17,033 nucleotides of DNA from Bacteroidota bacterium (GCA_023391895.1 JAEWAC010000309.1:1-17033); one strand, 5' to 3'. Numbered from the stretch's first letter, positions 1 to 6,737 are shown. The notes: a model not told the origin generated them from the letters alone. Program-made: numbers and translations.

Positions 1-189
1 ATTTCTATTGTCTATACGATGGAACCTTAAAGTTTGCAATTCTAAAATACTATCTGCTGAAATAACAGCAATACCTAGTTCTGGAATTTGATTTGCTTTC
101 ATTAAGCTATCTATAGAGTTCGAAAGACTTTGGCTTTTTACAGCTAATGAAAAGGCTATTGTCAAGATCGTCAAAATAAGTTTATCCAT
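1..189 (-). CDS. Secreted serine hydrolase, beta-lactamase family (5' part only)
   Basis: The minus strand reads open for 63 codons from ATG at 189 to the window edge, so only the N-terminus is present. The first ~20 residues (MDKLILTILTIAFSLAVKSQS) form a Sec signal peptide: one Lys, a hydrophobic core and a likely cleavage before Gln/Ser. After it comes IDSLMKANQIPELGIAVISA followed by FHRID, which resembles the first helix and strand of class-C-beta-lactamase-like hydrolases (I-D-x-x-M, I-P-G-L-x-V-A-V, Y-R-x-A/D). The catalytic SxxK and YxN motifs would lie outside the window, so activity cannot be judged. Inferred location: periplasm or outer surface. The upstream 115 bases contain one arm of an inverted repeat shared with the 3' end of the next gene. 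The family call is from the short N-terminus only; a generic secreted hydrolase remains possible. Confidence 0.6.
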   Translation of the reverse strand, partial: MDKLILTILTIAFSLAVKSQSLSNSIDSLMKANQIPELGIAVISADSILELQTLRFHRIDNRN

Positions 190-233
190 AGATTCTGGGG
201 GATTGCTTTTATATGGCAGGTAACAGCGTTCAA

Positions 234-346
234 CAGATTTCCGAAGCCAAGGTACTCTGTGTTGCTATAGCTACATGTTTATTCTATGTGGTCACTAAAG
301 ATAATCAGCCTAGGCCATGTTCTTCTGCCTTGGTTTCGGAAATCTG
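234..346. repeat. Imperfect inverted repeat, 19-base arms, across a gene end
   Basis: Bases 234-252 and 328-346 are inverted copies matching at 18 of 19 positions (core AGATTTCCGAAGCCAAGG versus CCTTGGTTTCGGAAATCT), with a further CAAC/GTTG match just outside after a short gap. The right arm is the C-terminal coding sequence of the STM3941-family gene (around Gln-Ile-Ser-Glu-Thr-Lys), and the left arm is the leader of the serine-hydrolase gene. The 75-base spacer and lack of a T-run make an intrinsic terminator unlikely. Confidence 0.6.
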
Positions 347-883
347 ATGTTGGCCGCTTTGCCACTTCGCCGCTCGCCACTGAATTTGCACCTGTTCATA
401 CAGCCTGTCAAAGCTTGTGCTCAGTAGCAGTGAACTGATGAACAACGGCGTACCATAATACTTATAATTGATTCGGTATAAAGATTTCAATACACCGGAA
501 GATCCTGCAATAAACTCATTTGGATCTTTGAGTCGCACTTTGATGAATTTGTAACCATGTAGAACCACACGCTCAATATCCTCCACTTCAGACCAGTGCA
601 CATGTCCGCCAAGGCCAAAAAACGAATCATCCTGAAAACCTTTATCAGTGAAAACCAAACCTTTGCTCCGCCTTACCAGCAAAAGCAAGCAAACCAGTAA
701 CAAAGGACCGAAGATGAACATATTAAATAGGCCAAACGCTTTTCCGAAGTAATGCATGCCACCTTGCTCTGCCCCACTGTCGACGAACATATCTATGCCT
801 AGGAGCAGCACAAAAAGAACGATAGCAGTGTACTTCAGCATCTTTGCTCTGCTAAAAGGCATTTTCAATGTGTTAGTGCCCAT
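305..883 (-). CDS. STM3941-family membrane protein with two N-terminal helices
   Basis: The product is 192 aa when started at ATG 883. Two hydrophobic segments (about residues 16-32 and 50-70) are followed by a soluble region with KGLVFTDKGFQDDS, HWSEVEDI, FIKVRLKDP and a C-terminal YYGTPLFISSLLLSTSF. This order (two helices, a PH-like strand-rich domain, then P-L-F-I...L...F) is that of the STM3941 family, whose biochemical role is unknown. The frame stays open to a GTG at 922, but a good promoter (-33 at 950-953, -7 at 923-930) puts the transcription start near 916, downstream of that GTG. The ATG at 883 is therefore the likely start, with a leader of about 33 bases. Its C-terminal codons form one arm of an inverted repeat. 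Confidence 0.75.
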   Translation of the reverse strand: MGTNTLKMPFSRAKMLKYTAIVLFVLLLGIDMFVDSGAEQGGMHYFGKAFGLFNMFIFGPLLLVCLLLLVRRSKGLVFTDKGFQDDSFFGLGGHVHWSEVEDIERVVLHGYKFIKVRLKDPNEFIAGSSGVLKSLYRINYKYYGTPLFISSLLLSTSFDRLYEQVQIQWRAAKWQSGQHQISETKAEEHGLG

Positions 884-922
884 TTCAGTTAGTTTTATGA
901 TTGTGCCGGTTGCGGACAACAC

Positions 923-953
923 CCAATATACGAACCATTGTGGCTTTTACAAG
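923..953 (-). promoter_or_regulatory. Bacteroidota-type promoter of the STM3941-family gene
   Basis: On the minus strand CTTG (953-950) is followed by a 19-base spacer and TATATTGG (930-923), a 7/8 match to TAnnTTTG. The expected transcription start is near 916. This argues against the GTG at 922 as start codon. Confidence 0.5.
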
Positions 954-1124
954 CTTTCATTAAAGCGGTCTTATAGCATTGCTTATGAAAGTCTTACAGG
1001 TTCGTTTTTCTAATTGCTACAGCAACATTATTATTCTTTTAAAACCCATATGGTAATCCTGAATAAAAACCATTACTATCAATAAAAAAACCTATACATG
1101 TAATTTCTATTAGAGATAAAAGCA

Positions 1125-1158
1125 ATAAAAAAGCGTCATCCTTTTCAGGATAACGCTT
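1125..1158 (-). terminator. Intrinsic terminator of the clpP-clpP-clpX-small gene unit
   Basis: Bases 1131-1141 and 1148-1158 form an 11-bp stem with a 6-base loop. On the minus strand the stem is complete because one position is a U-G pair (A-C mismatch if read on the plus strand). It is followed by a T-run (TTTTTTATT). It lies 22 bases past the stop of the small helical gene. Confidence 0.85.
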
Positions 1159-1179
1159 GCAATGTATTTGCTGGGAAAT

Positions 1180-1380
1180 TTATTGCTGCTGGCCGCCAAA
1201 AATGTTGTCTACAGCGCCTTGCAGCATCGGATATTTTTCTACCACAAAGTTTTTGATGGTCTCCAATACTTTTTGTGCCTGCTCGTCGGACAAACCAGCC
1301 TGGCCTTTCAGGCGTTCTACCAGTTCGCCTACCTGACCCTGGGCATTTTCTTTGTTCATTCCAAACATATTTCCAAACAT
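1180..1380 (-). CDS. Small helical protein of unknown function, downstream of clpX
   Basis: The product is 66 aa from ATG 1380. The frame is also open back to a TTG at 1419, but that would overlap the clpX stop and adds residues that look non-coding. The sequence begins MFGNMFGMNKE and continues with ELVERLKGQAGLSDEQAQKVLETIKNFV and then PMLQGAVDNIFGGQQQ. It reads as two or three amphipathic helices, with no signal peptide and no cysteines. The Met/Phe/Gly-rich N-terminus and the ...NIFGG C-terminus recall small helical proteins seen in Chitinophagaceae, but I cannot name a family. It starts 31 bases after clpX and sits before the first terminator, so it is probably co-transcribed with clpX. 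A role as an accessory of ClpXP is only a guess from position. Confidence 0.7.
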   Translation of the reverse strand: MFGNMFGMNKENAQGQVGELVERLKGQAGLSDEQAQKVLETIKNFVVEKYPMLQGAVDNIFGGQQQ

Positions 1381-1411
1381 AACTATGGTTTTAAAGGTTA
1401 TAGGTTTGAAG

Positions 1412-2659
1412 TTAAGCAACTTTCAGCAAGCTGAGTTTGCTTTTGTCAAATTTACGCTTGGCATATTCCAGGTCCAGGCTAAAATATTTTTCCTTGGAAG
1501 AAGGCAGCTCAAACATGGCATCGGTCAAAATGCCTTCGCATATGCTGCGCAAACCACGGGCGCCCAGTTTATACTCCACGGCTTTTTCCACCATAAAATC
1601 ATACACTTCTTCTTCAATCGTCAGCTTGATGCCTTCCAGCTCAAACAGGCGAATGTACTGCTTGATCAGGGCGTTTTTGGGTTCTACCAGGATGGCGCGT
1701 AAAGTTTCGGCATCCAGCGGATCCAGGTGGGTCACCACCGGCAGGCGGCCCAGCAGTTCCGGGATCAAACCAAAGGCTTTCAGGTCCTGGGCATTCACAT
1801 AGCGCAGCAGGTTCTTTTTCATGTCTTCCTGCAGCTCTTTGTCTACGTTAAAGCCAATGGTATTGGTTTGCACGCGGCGACCAATAATGCGGTCAATACC
1901 GTCAAAGGCGCCACCGCAAATAAAGAGGATGTTCTGGGTGTTTATTTTGATCAGCTTTTGCTCGGGGTGCTTACGGCCGCCCTGGGGTGGTACCAGCACG
2001 TCGGTACCTTCCAGCAGCTTCAGCATACCCTGCTGCACGCCTTCGCCGCTTACGTCGCGGGTAATGGAAGGGTTGTCGCCTTTGCGGGCAATTTTGTCTA
2101 TTTCATCAATGTACACAATGCCGCGTTCCGCAGCCGCTACATCGTAGTTACATACCTGCAGCAGGCGGGTCAAAATGCTTTCCACGTCTTCGCCTACATA
2201 ACCGGCTTCGGTAAACACGGTAGCATCTACTATGGTAAAAGGCACGTTCAGCAGCTTGGCAATGGTTTTGGCCAGCAGGGTTTTACCCGTACCGGTTTCA
2301 CCCACCATGACAATGTTGCTTTTTTCAATTTCTATTTCGTTACCGGCGCTATTATCGGCCTTGTATTGCAGGCGCTTGTAGTGATTATACACCGCTACGG
2401 ACAAAACCTTTTTGGCTTCATCCTGCCCGATAATGTATTCATCCAGGAACTTTTTCATTTCCATGGGCTTTTTCACCGTTAGCTTGTAGGAAGAAGAACC
2501 GGTTGCTTTATCATCACGCACCACCAGCTCCTGGTCAATAATTTCCCGGGCATGCTCCACGCAGTTCTCACAAATATGTCCTTCCTGGCCCGCTATAAGG
2601 ATCTTTACTTCATCGCGGCTGCGACCACAAAAGGAACAATGTAATATGTTTTTTGCCAT
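1412..2659 (-). CDS. clpX: ATP-dependent Clp protease unfoldase ClpX
   Basis: The 415-aa product is the AAA+ unfoldase that recognises tagged substrates and feeds them to ClpP in the cytoplasm. Visible in order: an N-terminal zinc-binding domain with Cys8, Cys11, Cys30 and Cys33; Walker A GETGTGKT (120-127); pore loop GYVG (153-156); Walker B IVYIDEID (181-188); the RKH loop (229-231); the ClpP-docking tripeptide IGF (268-270); the Arg finger in GRLPV (Arg305); and sensor-2 GARGLR (366-371). Length is close to the usual 410-430. The Walker A second residue is Glu where Pro is common, a tolerated change. It lies 190 bases downstream of the second clpP, separated by a terminator-like hairpin and a candidate promoter of its own, so it may be transcribed both from its own promoter and by read-through. 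Confidence 0.98.
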   Translation of the reverse strand: MAKNILHCSFCGRSRDEVKILIAGQEGHICENCVEHAREIIDQELVVRDDKATGSSSYKLTVKKPMEMKKFLDEYIIGQDEAKKVLSVAVYNHYKRLQYKADNSAGNEIEIEKSNIVMVGETGTGKTLLAKTIAKLLNVPFTIVDATVFTEAGYVGEDVESILTRLLQVCNYDVAAAERGIVYIDEIDKIARKGDNPSITRDVSGEGVQQGMLKLLEGTDVLVPPQGGRKHPEQKLIKINTQNILFICGGAFDGIDRIIGRRVQTNTIGFNVDKELQEDMKKNLLRYVNAQDLKAFGLIPELLGRLPVVTHLDPLDAETLRAILVEPKNALIKQYIRLFELEGIKLTIEEEVYDFMVEKAVEYKLGARGLRSICEGILTDAMFELPSSKEKYFSLDLEYAKRKFDKSKLSLLKVA

Positions 2660-2720
2660 TTAGTTGATTCTGATATGTATAAGAAGCCAAAAATGCAGGT
2701 TTAGCTGCATCCATAGTCTG

Positions 2721-2750
2721 CAAAATTAAAAAAAACCGCTGGCTCCCAAC
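2721..2750 (-). promoter_or_regulatory. Candidate clpX promoter overlapping the preceding terminator
   Basis: TAATTTTG at 2728-2721 is an exact TAnnTTTG element. GTTG at 2750-2747 lies 18 bases upstream, inside the terminator hairpin. The leader to the clpX ATG at 2659 would be about 55 bases. The T-run of the terminator supplies most of the spacer, so chance resemblance is possible. Confidence 0.35.
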
Positions 2751-2757
2751 GGTTTTT
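2728..2757 (-). terminator. Intrinsic terminator between the clpP pair and clpX
   Basis: Bases 2731-2742 and 2746-2757 form a 12-bp stem with a 3-base loop. One pair is U-G in the minus-strand RNA and a mismatch on the plus strand. It is followed on the minus strand by eight T. It should end, or partly attenuate, transcription from the clpP genes before clpX. Confidence 0.85.
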
Positions 2758-2784
2758 CGTTTATTTAAGAAAGTATTAGAAAGA

Positions 2785-2825
2785 GAGTTCACAGTTGAAG
2801 CTGCTTTACAACAACTTGTGAACTC
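2785..2825. repeat. Inverted repeat of the GTTCAC phrase, downstream of clpP
   Basis: GAGTTCACAGTTG (2785-2797) and CAACTTGTGAACTC (2812-2825) are inverted copies with one extra base. A third related piece, GGAACTAGTGAAC, follows up to about 2847. The same phrase (GAGTTCAC, GTTCACGAGTT) forms the outer arms of the composite element at 4449-5057. Confidence 0.6.
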
Positions 2826-2849
2826 GTAAACATTGGAACTAGTGAACTT

Positions 2850-3530
2850 TTAATACAGCTTGTCTACAATTTTATCCACAATACCGTATTCGATGCTTTT
2901 TTCCGCATTCATCCAGTAGTCGCGTTCAAAGTCCTTTTTAATGCGCTCCACGGTTTGCCCGGTATTTTGGGCCAGGATGCGGGCACCCATTTCCTTGGTG
3001 CGCAAGATCTGCTCGGCATGAATTTCCATATCGGCACTAACACCTTGTATATGACCGCCTAAAGAAGGCTGGTGAATCATGACCTCGCCATGCGGATAAA
3101 TATAGCGCTTGCCTTTTTCGCCGCCACTTAGTAAGATAGAGCCCATAGAAGCGGCCAGGCCCATACAAATGGTGCTCACCGGCGATTTGATCATGCGCAT
3201 GGTATCGTAGATCACCATACCGGAAGTAACCGAGCCGCCGGGGCTGCTGATGTAAAACTTAATTTCCTTGCCGGGGCTGTCGGCATCCAGCAGTAACAGT
3301 TTGGTTACTACGTCCTTAGCCGATTTGTCATCTACAATGCCCCACAGGTGAATGGCGCGGCTGTCAAAAAAATACCTTTCCAGGCGCTTGTACAGCATGC
3401 GCGTATCTACCTCGGCCCGCTCTTCTTTTTCTTCTTCGGTTTCAGGTTCACCGGGCACGCCGGGCGGGGTGCCGGGTTCAGGACCAAAAAGATACTGGCG
3501 GTTGTATAATAAGTCTGTTATGCTACTCAT
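2850..3530 (-). CDS. clpP: ClpP-family serine peptidase, N-terminally extended paralogue
   Basis: The 226-aa product is a ClpP peptidase subunit. The catalytic triad is Ser128 (GLAASMGS), His153 (MIHQPS) and Asp204 (FERDYW), counted by comparison with E. coli ClpP Ser97/His122/Asp171. The oxyanion strand SPGGSVTSG is at 96-104. Two features set it apart from its neighbour: a Pro/Glu-rich segment at about residues 15-41 (GPEPGTPPGVPGEPE followed by EEEKEERAE), where ClpP normally has its axial loop and processing site, and two extra residues in the handle region after His153. It starts 22 bases after the upstream clpP ends, so the two are surely co-transcribed and may form a mixed 14-mer. I infer that ClpX docks on one or both ring types; the sequence does not show which. 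Confidence 0.95.
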   Translation of the reverse strand: MSSITDLLYNRQYLFGPEPGTPPGVPGEPETEEEKEERAEVDTRMLYKRLERYFFDSRAIHLWGIVDDKSAKDVVTKLLLLDADSPGKEIKFYISSPGGSVTSGMVIYDTMRMIKSPVSTICMGLAASMGSILLSGGEKGKRYIYPHGEVMIHQPSLGGHIQGVSADMEIHAEQILRTKEMGARILAQNTGQTVERIKKDFERDYWMNAEKSIEYGIVDKIVDKLY

Positions 3531-3552
3531 CTTGAATTCTTTTTTGATTAAA

Positions 3553-4254
3553 TTATTTAGCGTCTCCTTTCTTGTCTTTTCGGGGGTTTGTCAGCAGCAC
3601 TTCGTCAACCAGGCCATAATCCTTGGCTTCAGGTGCCGTCATCCAATAGTCGCGGTCAAAGTCGGTTTCCACACGTTCCGGTGTTTGGCCAGAGTGGTGG
3701 CAAACAATATCGTACAACTCTCTTTTTAGTTTACGGATTTCTTTTACCGTTACTTCAATGTCGGTAGCCTGTCCGCCAATAGCGCCACTGGGCTGGTGCA
3801 TCATGACACGGGCGTGCTTTAAGGCCGCACGCTTGCCATGCGTACCAGCTGCCAGCAATACGCTGCCCATTGAGGCGGCCATGCCAATACAGATGGTAGC
3901 AATATCGGGGCTTACATACTGCATGGTGTCATAAATGCCCAGGCCGGCATATACGCTGCCACCGGGTGAGTTGATGTACATATTGATGTCGCGGGTGCGG
4001 TCGGTAGAATCCAAAAACAGCAACTGGGCCGTTACAATGTTGGCCACCTCATCATTGATAGGGTAACCCATAAAAATAATGCGGTCCATCATCAGGCGGC
4101 TGTACACGTCCATCACCGCTACGTTCATGGGGCGCTCTTCAATAATATTGGGGGTTAGCGCCGTTACCAGGTATTTATTATAACTGTCTAAAGTATTGCT
4201 GGACATACCACGGTGCTTCACGGCATATTTTTCAAATTCGGTCTGAAAACTCAT
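3553..4254 (-). CDS. clpP: ATP-dependent Clp protease proteolytic subunit ClpP
   Basis: The 233-aa product starts at ATG 4254 (MSFQTEFEKYAVKHRGMSS). The frame extends to a TTG at 4302, but those 16 residues are unlike the family. The triad is Ser128 (GMAASMGS), His153 (MMHQPSG) and Asp202 (FDRDYW); SPGGSVYAG is at 96-104. The handle GGQATDIEVTVKEI matches the canonical ClpP length, so this is the conventional paralogue of the pair. The short C-terminal tail (NPRKDKKGDAK) is basic. It is the first clpP of the minus-strand unit clpP-clpP-clpX, separated from tig by 873 bases of repeat-rich DNA. I do not see a convincing promoter immediately upstream; TAATTTAG near 4258-4265 is only a partial -7 match. 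Confidence 0.97.
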   Translation of the reverse strand: MSFQTEFEKYAVKHRGMSSNTLDSYNKYLVTALTPNIIEERPMNVAVMDVYSRLMMDRIIFMGYPINDEVANIVTAQLLFLDSTDRTRDINMYINSPGGSVYAGLGIYDTMQYVSPDIATICIGMAASMGSVLLAAGTHGKRAALKHARVMMHQPSGAIGGQATDIEVTVKEIRKLKRELYDIVCHHSGQTPERVETDFDRDYWMTAPEAKDYGLVDEVLLTNPRKDKKGDAK

Positions 4255-4328
4255 ATCATCTAAATTATTAGTAAAGCAATTTAAGTTATTGTGACGTACC
4301 AAATACCATGCTGAGGTTAAAAACCGGA

Positions 4329-4358
4329 CATTTTGCCACGTTTGGGTAAGGCAAAATG
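4329..4358. other. 9-bp hairpin upstream of clpP
   Basis: CATTTTGCC (4329-4337) and GGCAAAATG (4350-4358) are perfect inverted copies with a 12-base loop, about 75 bases upstream of the clpP ATG. It could be an operator or leader structure, or part of the adjacent AAAATGAAAAATG simple-phrase DNA. No T-run follows directly. Confidence 0.35.
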
Positions 4359-4410
4359 AAAAATGTAAAGTGGAAAATGAAAAAAGTCGTGCCGGGGAGG
4401 GGGAGAGTCT

Positions 4411-4445
4411 AAAGTTTAAGGTTTAAAGTTTAAAGTTTAAAGTTC
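4411..4445. repeat. Five tandem heptads, consensus AAAGTTT
   Basis: Bases 4411-4445 read as five consecutive 7-base units: AAAGTTT, AAGGTTT, AAAGTTT, AAAGTTT, AAAGTTC. The array directly abuts the left arm of the composite inverted repeat that begins at 4449. A five-unit array of the same heptad on the opposite strand lies at 6785-6819. Confidence 0.85.
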
Positions 4446-4645
4446 TCAGGTTCTCGAGTTCACATGTTCACGAGTTGGATCGCAGATGTCGCGGATTTGA
4501 TAAGGATTTCGCAGATTCGTGAAAAGCATATGGGTTTTGAAAGAGCCGGATGGCTGAATAGTTGAGAGGTTGGGTGTTGCGTATGGGTTTTTGAAGAAGT
4601 TTACCTTATCAGACGGTTTGCTCTCCATAACACCTCCCCGCTGTC

Positions 4646-4666
4646 ATGCCTGATTTGTTCCGGCAT
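4646..4666. repeat. REP-like palindrome inside the composite element
   Basis: ATGCCTGA (4646-4653) faces TCCGGCAT (4659-4666), matching at 7 of 8 positions around TTTGT. The context GTCATGCCTGATTTGTTCC has the form of the dispersed GTCATnCTGAnnTTGTTTCAG extragenic palindrome that I recognise from many bacterial genomes. Confidence 0.5.
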
Positions 4667-4780
4667 CTCCTGCCGCTATATGGACTTTTCAAAAAGTGGA
4701 ATGATTTGGTGTCAAAGCTGAAATACCTTCAAAAGCCCATATGTCATTACATAGCTGAAATAAAATCAAGTGCCCGGCCT

Positions 4781-4806
4781 CCCTCTCCATCAGGAGAGGG
4801 ATTAGT
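4781..4806. repeat. CCCTCTCC palindrome inside the composite element
   Basis: CCCTCTCC (4781-4788) and GGAGAGGG (4793-4800) form a perfect 8-bp stem with loop ATCA, followed by ATTAGTGGGTGAGG. The form CCCTCTCC-loop-GGAGAGGG then GGGTGAGG is a common dispersed extragenic palindrome. No promoter or terminator role is evident. Confidence 0.55.
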
Positions 4807-5075
4807 GGGTGAGGAAAGAAGTTGCTGTTACCAGCAGTAGCACTGCTATTGGGCGGCCGTTGCGTGGCACACTTGTACGGTTGGTAAGTACCGCAACTTG
4901 TTTTCCTTACCGGCAAACAGCATGACTTCTTCAAAACCCCATGCCTGTTTGCAACTCTTTCAAAACCACATACAGCTCCCCATCTGCGAAATCCTTATCA
5001 AATTCGTGTAATCCGTGATCCAACTCGTGAACAAGTGAACCCGTGAACTCGAGAACCTTATATTCCCTCCAAAAC

Positions 5076-5111
5076 AAAAATGGAGAACCGATTCCTCAGT
5101 TCTCCATTTTT
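5076..5111 (-). terminator. Intrinsic terminator of tig
   Basis: AAAAATGGAGAAC (5076-5088) and GTTCTCCATTTTT (5099-5111) form a perfect 13-bp stem with a 10-base loop, 16 bases past the tig stop. On the minus strand TTTTTGTTTT follows the stem. The flanks are also T-rich on the plus strand, but no plus-strand gene ends here. Confidence 0.85.
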
Positions 5112-5127
5112 AATTACTAATTATTAA

Positions 5128-6510
5128 TTAATGCTCGTGGTGGTGGTGCTGGTGCTCCTCGTTCATGCGGATGAACTCTTCTTTGCTCACCGTGGTTTCC
5201 TGTGCTGCCACCTGGGTTTCGGCCCAGTCAAACAGCTTTTGGGTTTGCAGGCGGTTGTAAGCATCCTCTACATATTTCCGGTCTTTCATCATGCGGTCTA
5301 TGTAGTCGCGTACCCAATCCTGTTCTTCATCCAGCGCATTCATGCCCATGTAACCCAACAGTTGCTGCTTGGCAAACTGGCGGATGTCGTCCTGCTGCAC
5401 CTGGATGTTGTTTTCTCCAATCAGTTTTTCGGTGATCAGCGTCCACTTCAGCTGGTTGATAAAGGTAGGGAACTCGGCCTCTACCTGCTCATCGGTTTTA
5501 GGCTGGTTGTTTTCGCCCTGGGTTTTTATCCAGCGCTTTAAAAACTCGGCCGGGAAATCAATGTGCGTTTTATCCAGCAGGGTGTGGTAAAGCGTGTGGT
5601 GCAGCTGGTTGCGAGTTTCGGCTTCCCACTGCTTTTCAATTTCCTCTTTCAGCTTGTTGCGGAACTCTTCTTCGGTTTTTACCTCACCGTTGGGGAACAG
5701 CTGGGTAAAGAATTCTTCGTTCAGCTCTCTTTTTTCTACTAAGCCCACCTTGGTTACCAGCAGCTTGAAATGCTTGTCGGCAGCTGCGGCTTCGTCCAGG
5801 CCCAGGTCCTGCAGAATGGCGTCCTTTTCGCGGCCCACAAAAGCAGTGGCCAGCGCAATCTGGATGGTGTCGTCTTTCTTTTTACCCATCAGCGTGGGGC
5901 GAATGTCCTCGGCAAAATAGCGCACCAGCAAAGAGTTGTCTTTACGGATACCGCCTTCTACTTCGTTGCCGGCTGCATCGGTTTCCACAAACGTTACATT
6001 CAGAACGTTTTCGTCGCCGGTTACTTCTTCCGGTTCGGTCATATTGCCATAACGGCTGCGCAGGTGTTCAATTTCCTCGTCCACCAGGGCATCGGTTACT
6101 TCAATTTTATAGCGCTTGGGGGTTTCTTTGGTCAGGTCGGCCACCTGAAACTCCGGCTTCATGCCTACTTCAAACGTAAAATTGTAGGTCTCAGGTTTGT
6201 TTACGTCCAGCTGTTGCAGGTTCATGTCTACCGGCAGGGGCTGGGCAAAAATGTCCAGCTTTTCATTCTGAATGTAGTTGAACACCTCGCGGTCAACCGT
6301 TTTCAGCACCTCGTCTACAAAAAGCGAGTTGCCGTACATTTTGCGGATGAGGCCGGAAGGCACCATGCCTTTTCTAAAGCCGGGAATGTTGGCCTTTTTG
6401 CTATAGTCTTTTAAAGACTTTTCAAAAGAGGGCAGGTAATCTTCTTTATTGATAGTGATGCTCAGGTGCTTGTGCAGCGGCGCCACTTCTTGTTGTGTTA
6501 CTGTAGCCAT
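5128..6510 (-). CDS. tig: Trigger factor, ribosome-associated chaperone
   Basis: The 460-aa product binds at the ribosome exit tunnel and protects nascent chains. The N-terminal ribosome-docking signature is seen as NIPGFRKGMVP (41-51; GFRK at 44-47). A middle segment (about 150-250) corresponds to the FKBP-like domain but is poorly conserved here (VRYFAEDIRPTLMGKKKDD), so peptidyl-prolyl isomerase activity is doubtful. The C-terminal helical arms occupy about 250-440. Length slightly exceeds the E. coli protein (432 aa). The last eight residues are HQHHHHEH: six His, a natural metal-binding-like tail reminiscent of SlyD. The upstream tRNA-Leu is on the same strand 142 bases away and may share transcription. 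Position ahead of clpP-clpP-clpX is the classic tig-clpP-clpX order, though here 873 bases of repeats and a terminator intervene. Confidence 0.95.
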   Translation of the reverse strand: MATVTQQEVAPLHKHLSITINKEDYLPSFEKSLKDYSKKANIPGFRKGMVPSGLIRKMYGNSLFVDEVLKTVDREVFNYIQNEKLDIFAQPLPVDMNLQQLDVNKPETYNFTFEVGMKPEFQVADLTKETPKRYKIEVTDALVDEEIEHLRSRYGNMTEPEEVTGDENVLNVTFVETDAAGNEVEGGIRKDNSLLVRYFAEDIRPTLMGKKKDDTIQIALATAFVGREKDAILQDLGLDEAAAADKHFKLLVTKVGLVEKRELNEEFFTQLFPNGEVKTEEEFRNKLKEEIEKQWEAETRNQLHHTLYHTLLDKTHIDFPAEFLKRWIKTQGENNQPKTDEQVEAEFPTFINQLKWTLITEKLIGENNIQVQQDDIRQFAKQQLLGYMGMNALDEEQDWVRDYIDRMMKDRKYVEDAYNRLQTQKLFDWAETQVAAQETTVSKEEFIRMNEEHQHHHHEH

Positions 6511-6531
6511 TTTCTAAATTTGATAAGTATC

Positions 6532-6634
6532 AATAACGAACAAGGAACCTTTGAATAAGGAACAAGGAACAAGAAATGTCGAATGTTGAAATGTAAGATA
6601 GCTGTTCTGCATTCGTTATTCCTTGTTCCTTGTT
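6532..6634. repeat. Inverted repeat of AACAAGGAACAAGGAA between tRNA-Leu and tig
   Basis: AATAAGGAACAAGGAA (6554-6569) and TTCCTTGTTCCTTGTT (6619-6634) are inverted copies at 15 of 16 positions. An inner CGAATG/CATTCG pair (about 6580-6585 and 6610-6615) extends the stem. A second left copy, AATAACGAACAAGGAA (6532-6547), can pair alternatively through TTCGTTATT. The whole 142-base gap between tRNA-Leu and tig is built from this phrase. Confidence 0.7.
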
Positions 6635-6652
6635 GCGTGTTCAATATTCGCG

Positions 6653-6737
6653 TGGTGCGGATGATAGGAGTCGAACCTACACGCCTCGCGGCGCCAGATC
6701 CTAAGTCTGGTGCGTCTGCCAATTTCGCCACATCCGC
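6653..6737 (-). tRNA. tRNA-Leu, anticodon UAG
   Basis: Read on the minus strand the gene starts GCGGATGTGGCGAAATTGGC and ends with TCATCCGC, A and an encoded CCA. The acceptor arms GCGGATG/CATCCGC pair fully. The anticodon stem is CCAGA/TCTGG with loop CTTAGGA, giving TAG at positions 34-36, which reads CUN leucine codons. A long variable arm (GCCGCGAGGC) confirms the class II tRNA type, and GGTTCGACTCC is the T-arm. Total 85 nt including CCA. Confidence 0.97.

Larger units (their letters stand above)
4449..5057. repeat. Composite MITE-like element with long inverted arms between tig and clpP
   Basis: This fills most of the 873 gene-free bases between clpP (ends 4254) and tig (5128). The two ends are inverted copies broken into perfect blocks: 4449-4463 with 5043-5057 (15 bases), 4465-4480 with 5018-5033 (16), 4495-4516 with 4982-5003 (22), 4533-4545 with 4955-4967 (13) and 4589-4600 with 4925-4936 (12). 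The arms therefore span about 152 and 133 bases around a centre of about 320 bases. The centre carries two smaller palindromes (4646-4666, 4781-4800). No transposase or convincing reading frame is present; the short frames inside translate the repeat itself. No clear target duplication is seen at the edges. Confidence 0.8.

Noticed and set aside
4446..4934. Short open frames in the tig-clpP gap (4446-4628 and 4689-4934, minus strand)
   Set aside because: They translate the inverted-repeat arms themselves; both arms give similar peptides (LRNPYQIR..DPTRE), as expected from repeated DNA. Neither has a promoter or family match.
5131..6414. Long plus-strand frames opposite tig, and similar frames opposite clpX, rsh and rny
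   Set aside because: They are antisense shadows of well-identified genes, caused by codon bias; their products match no family.
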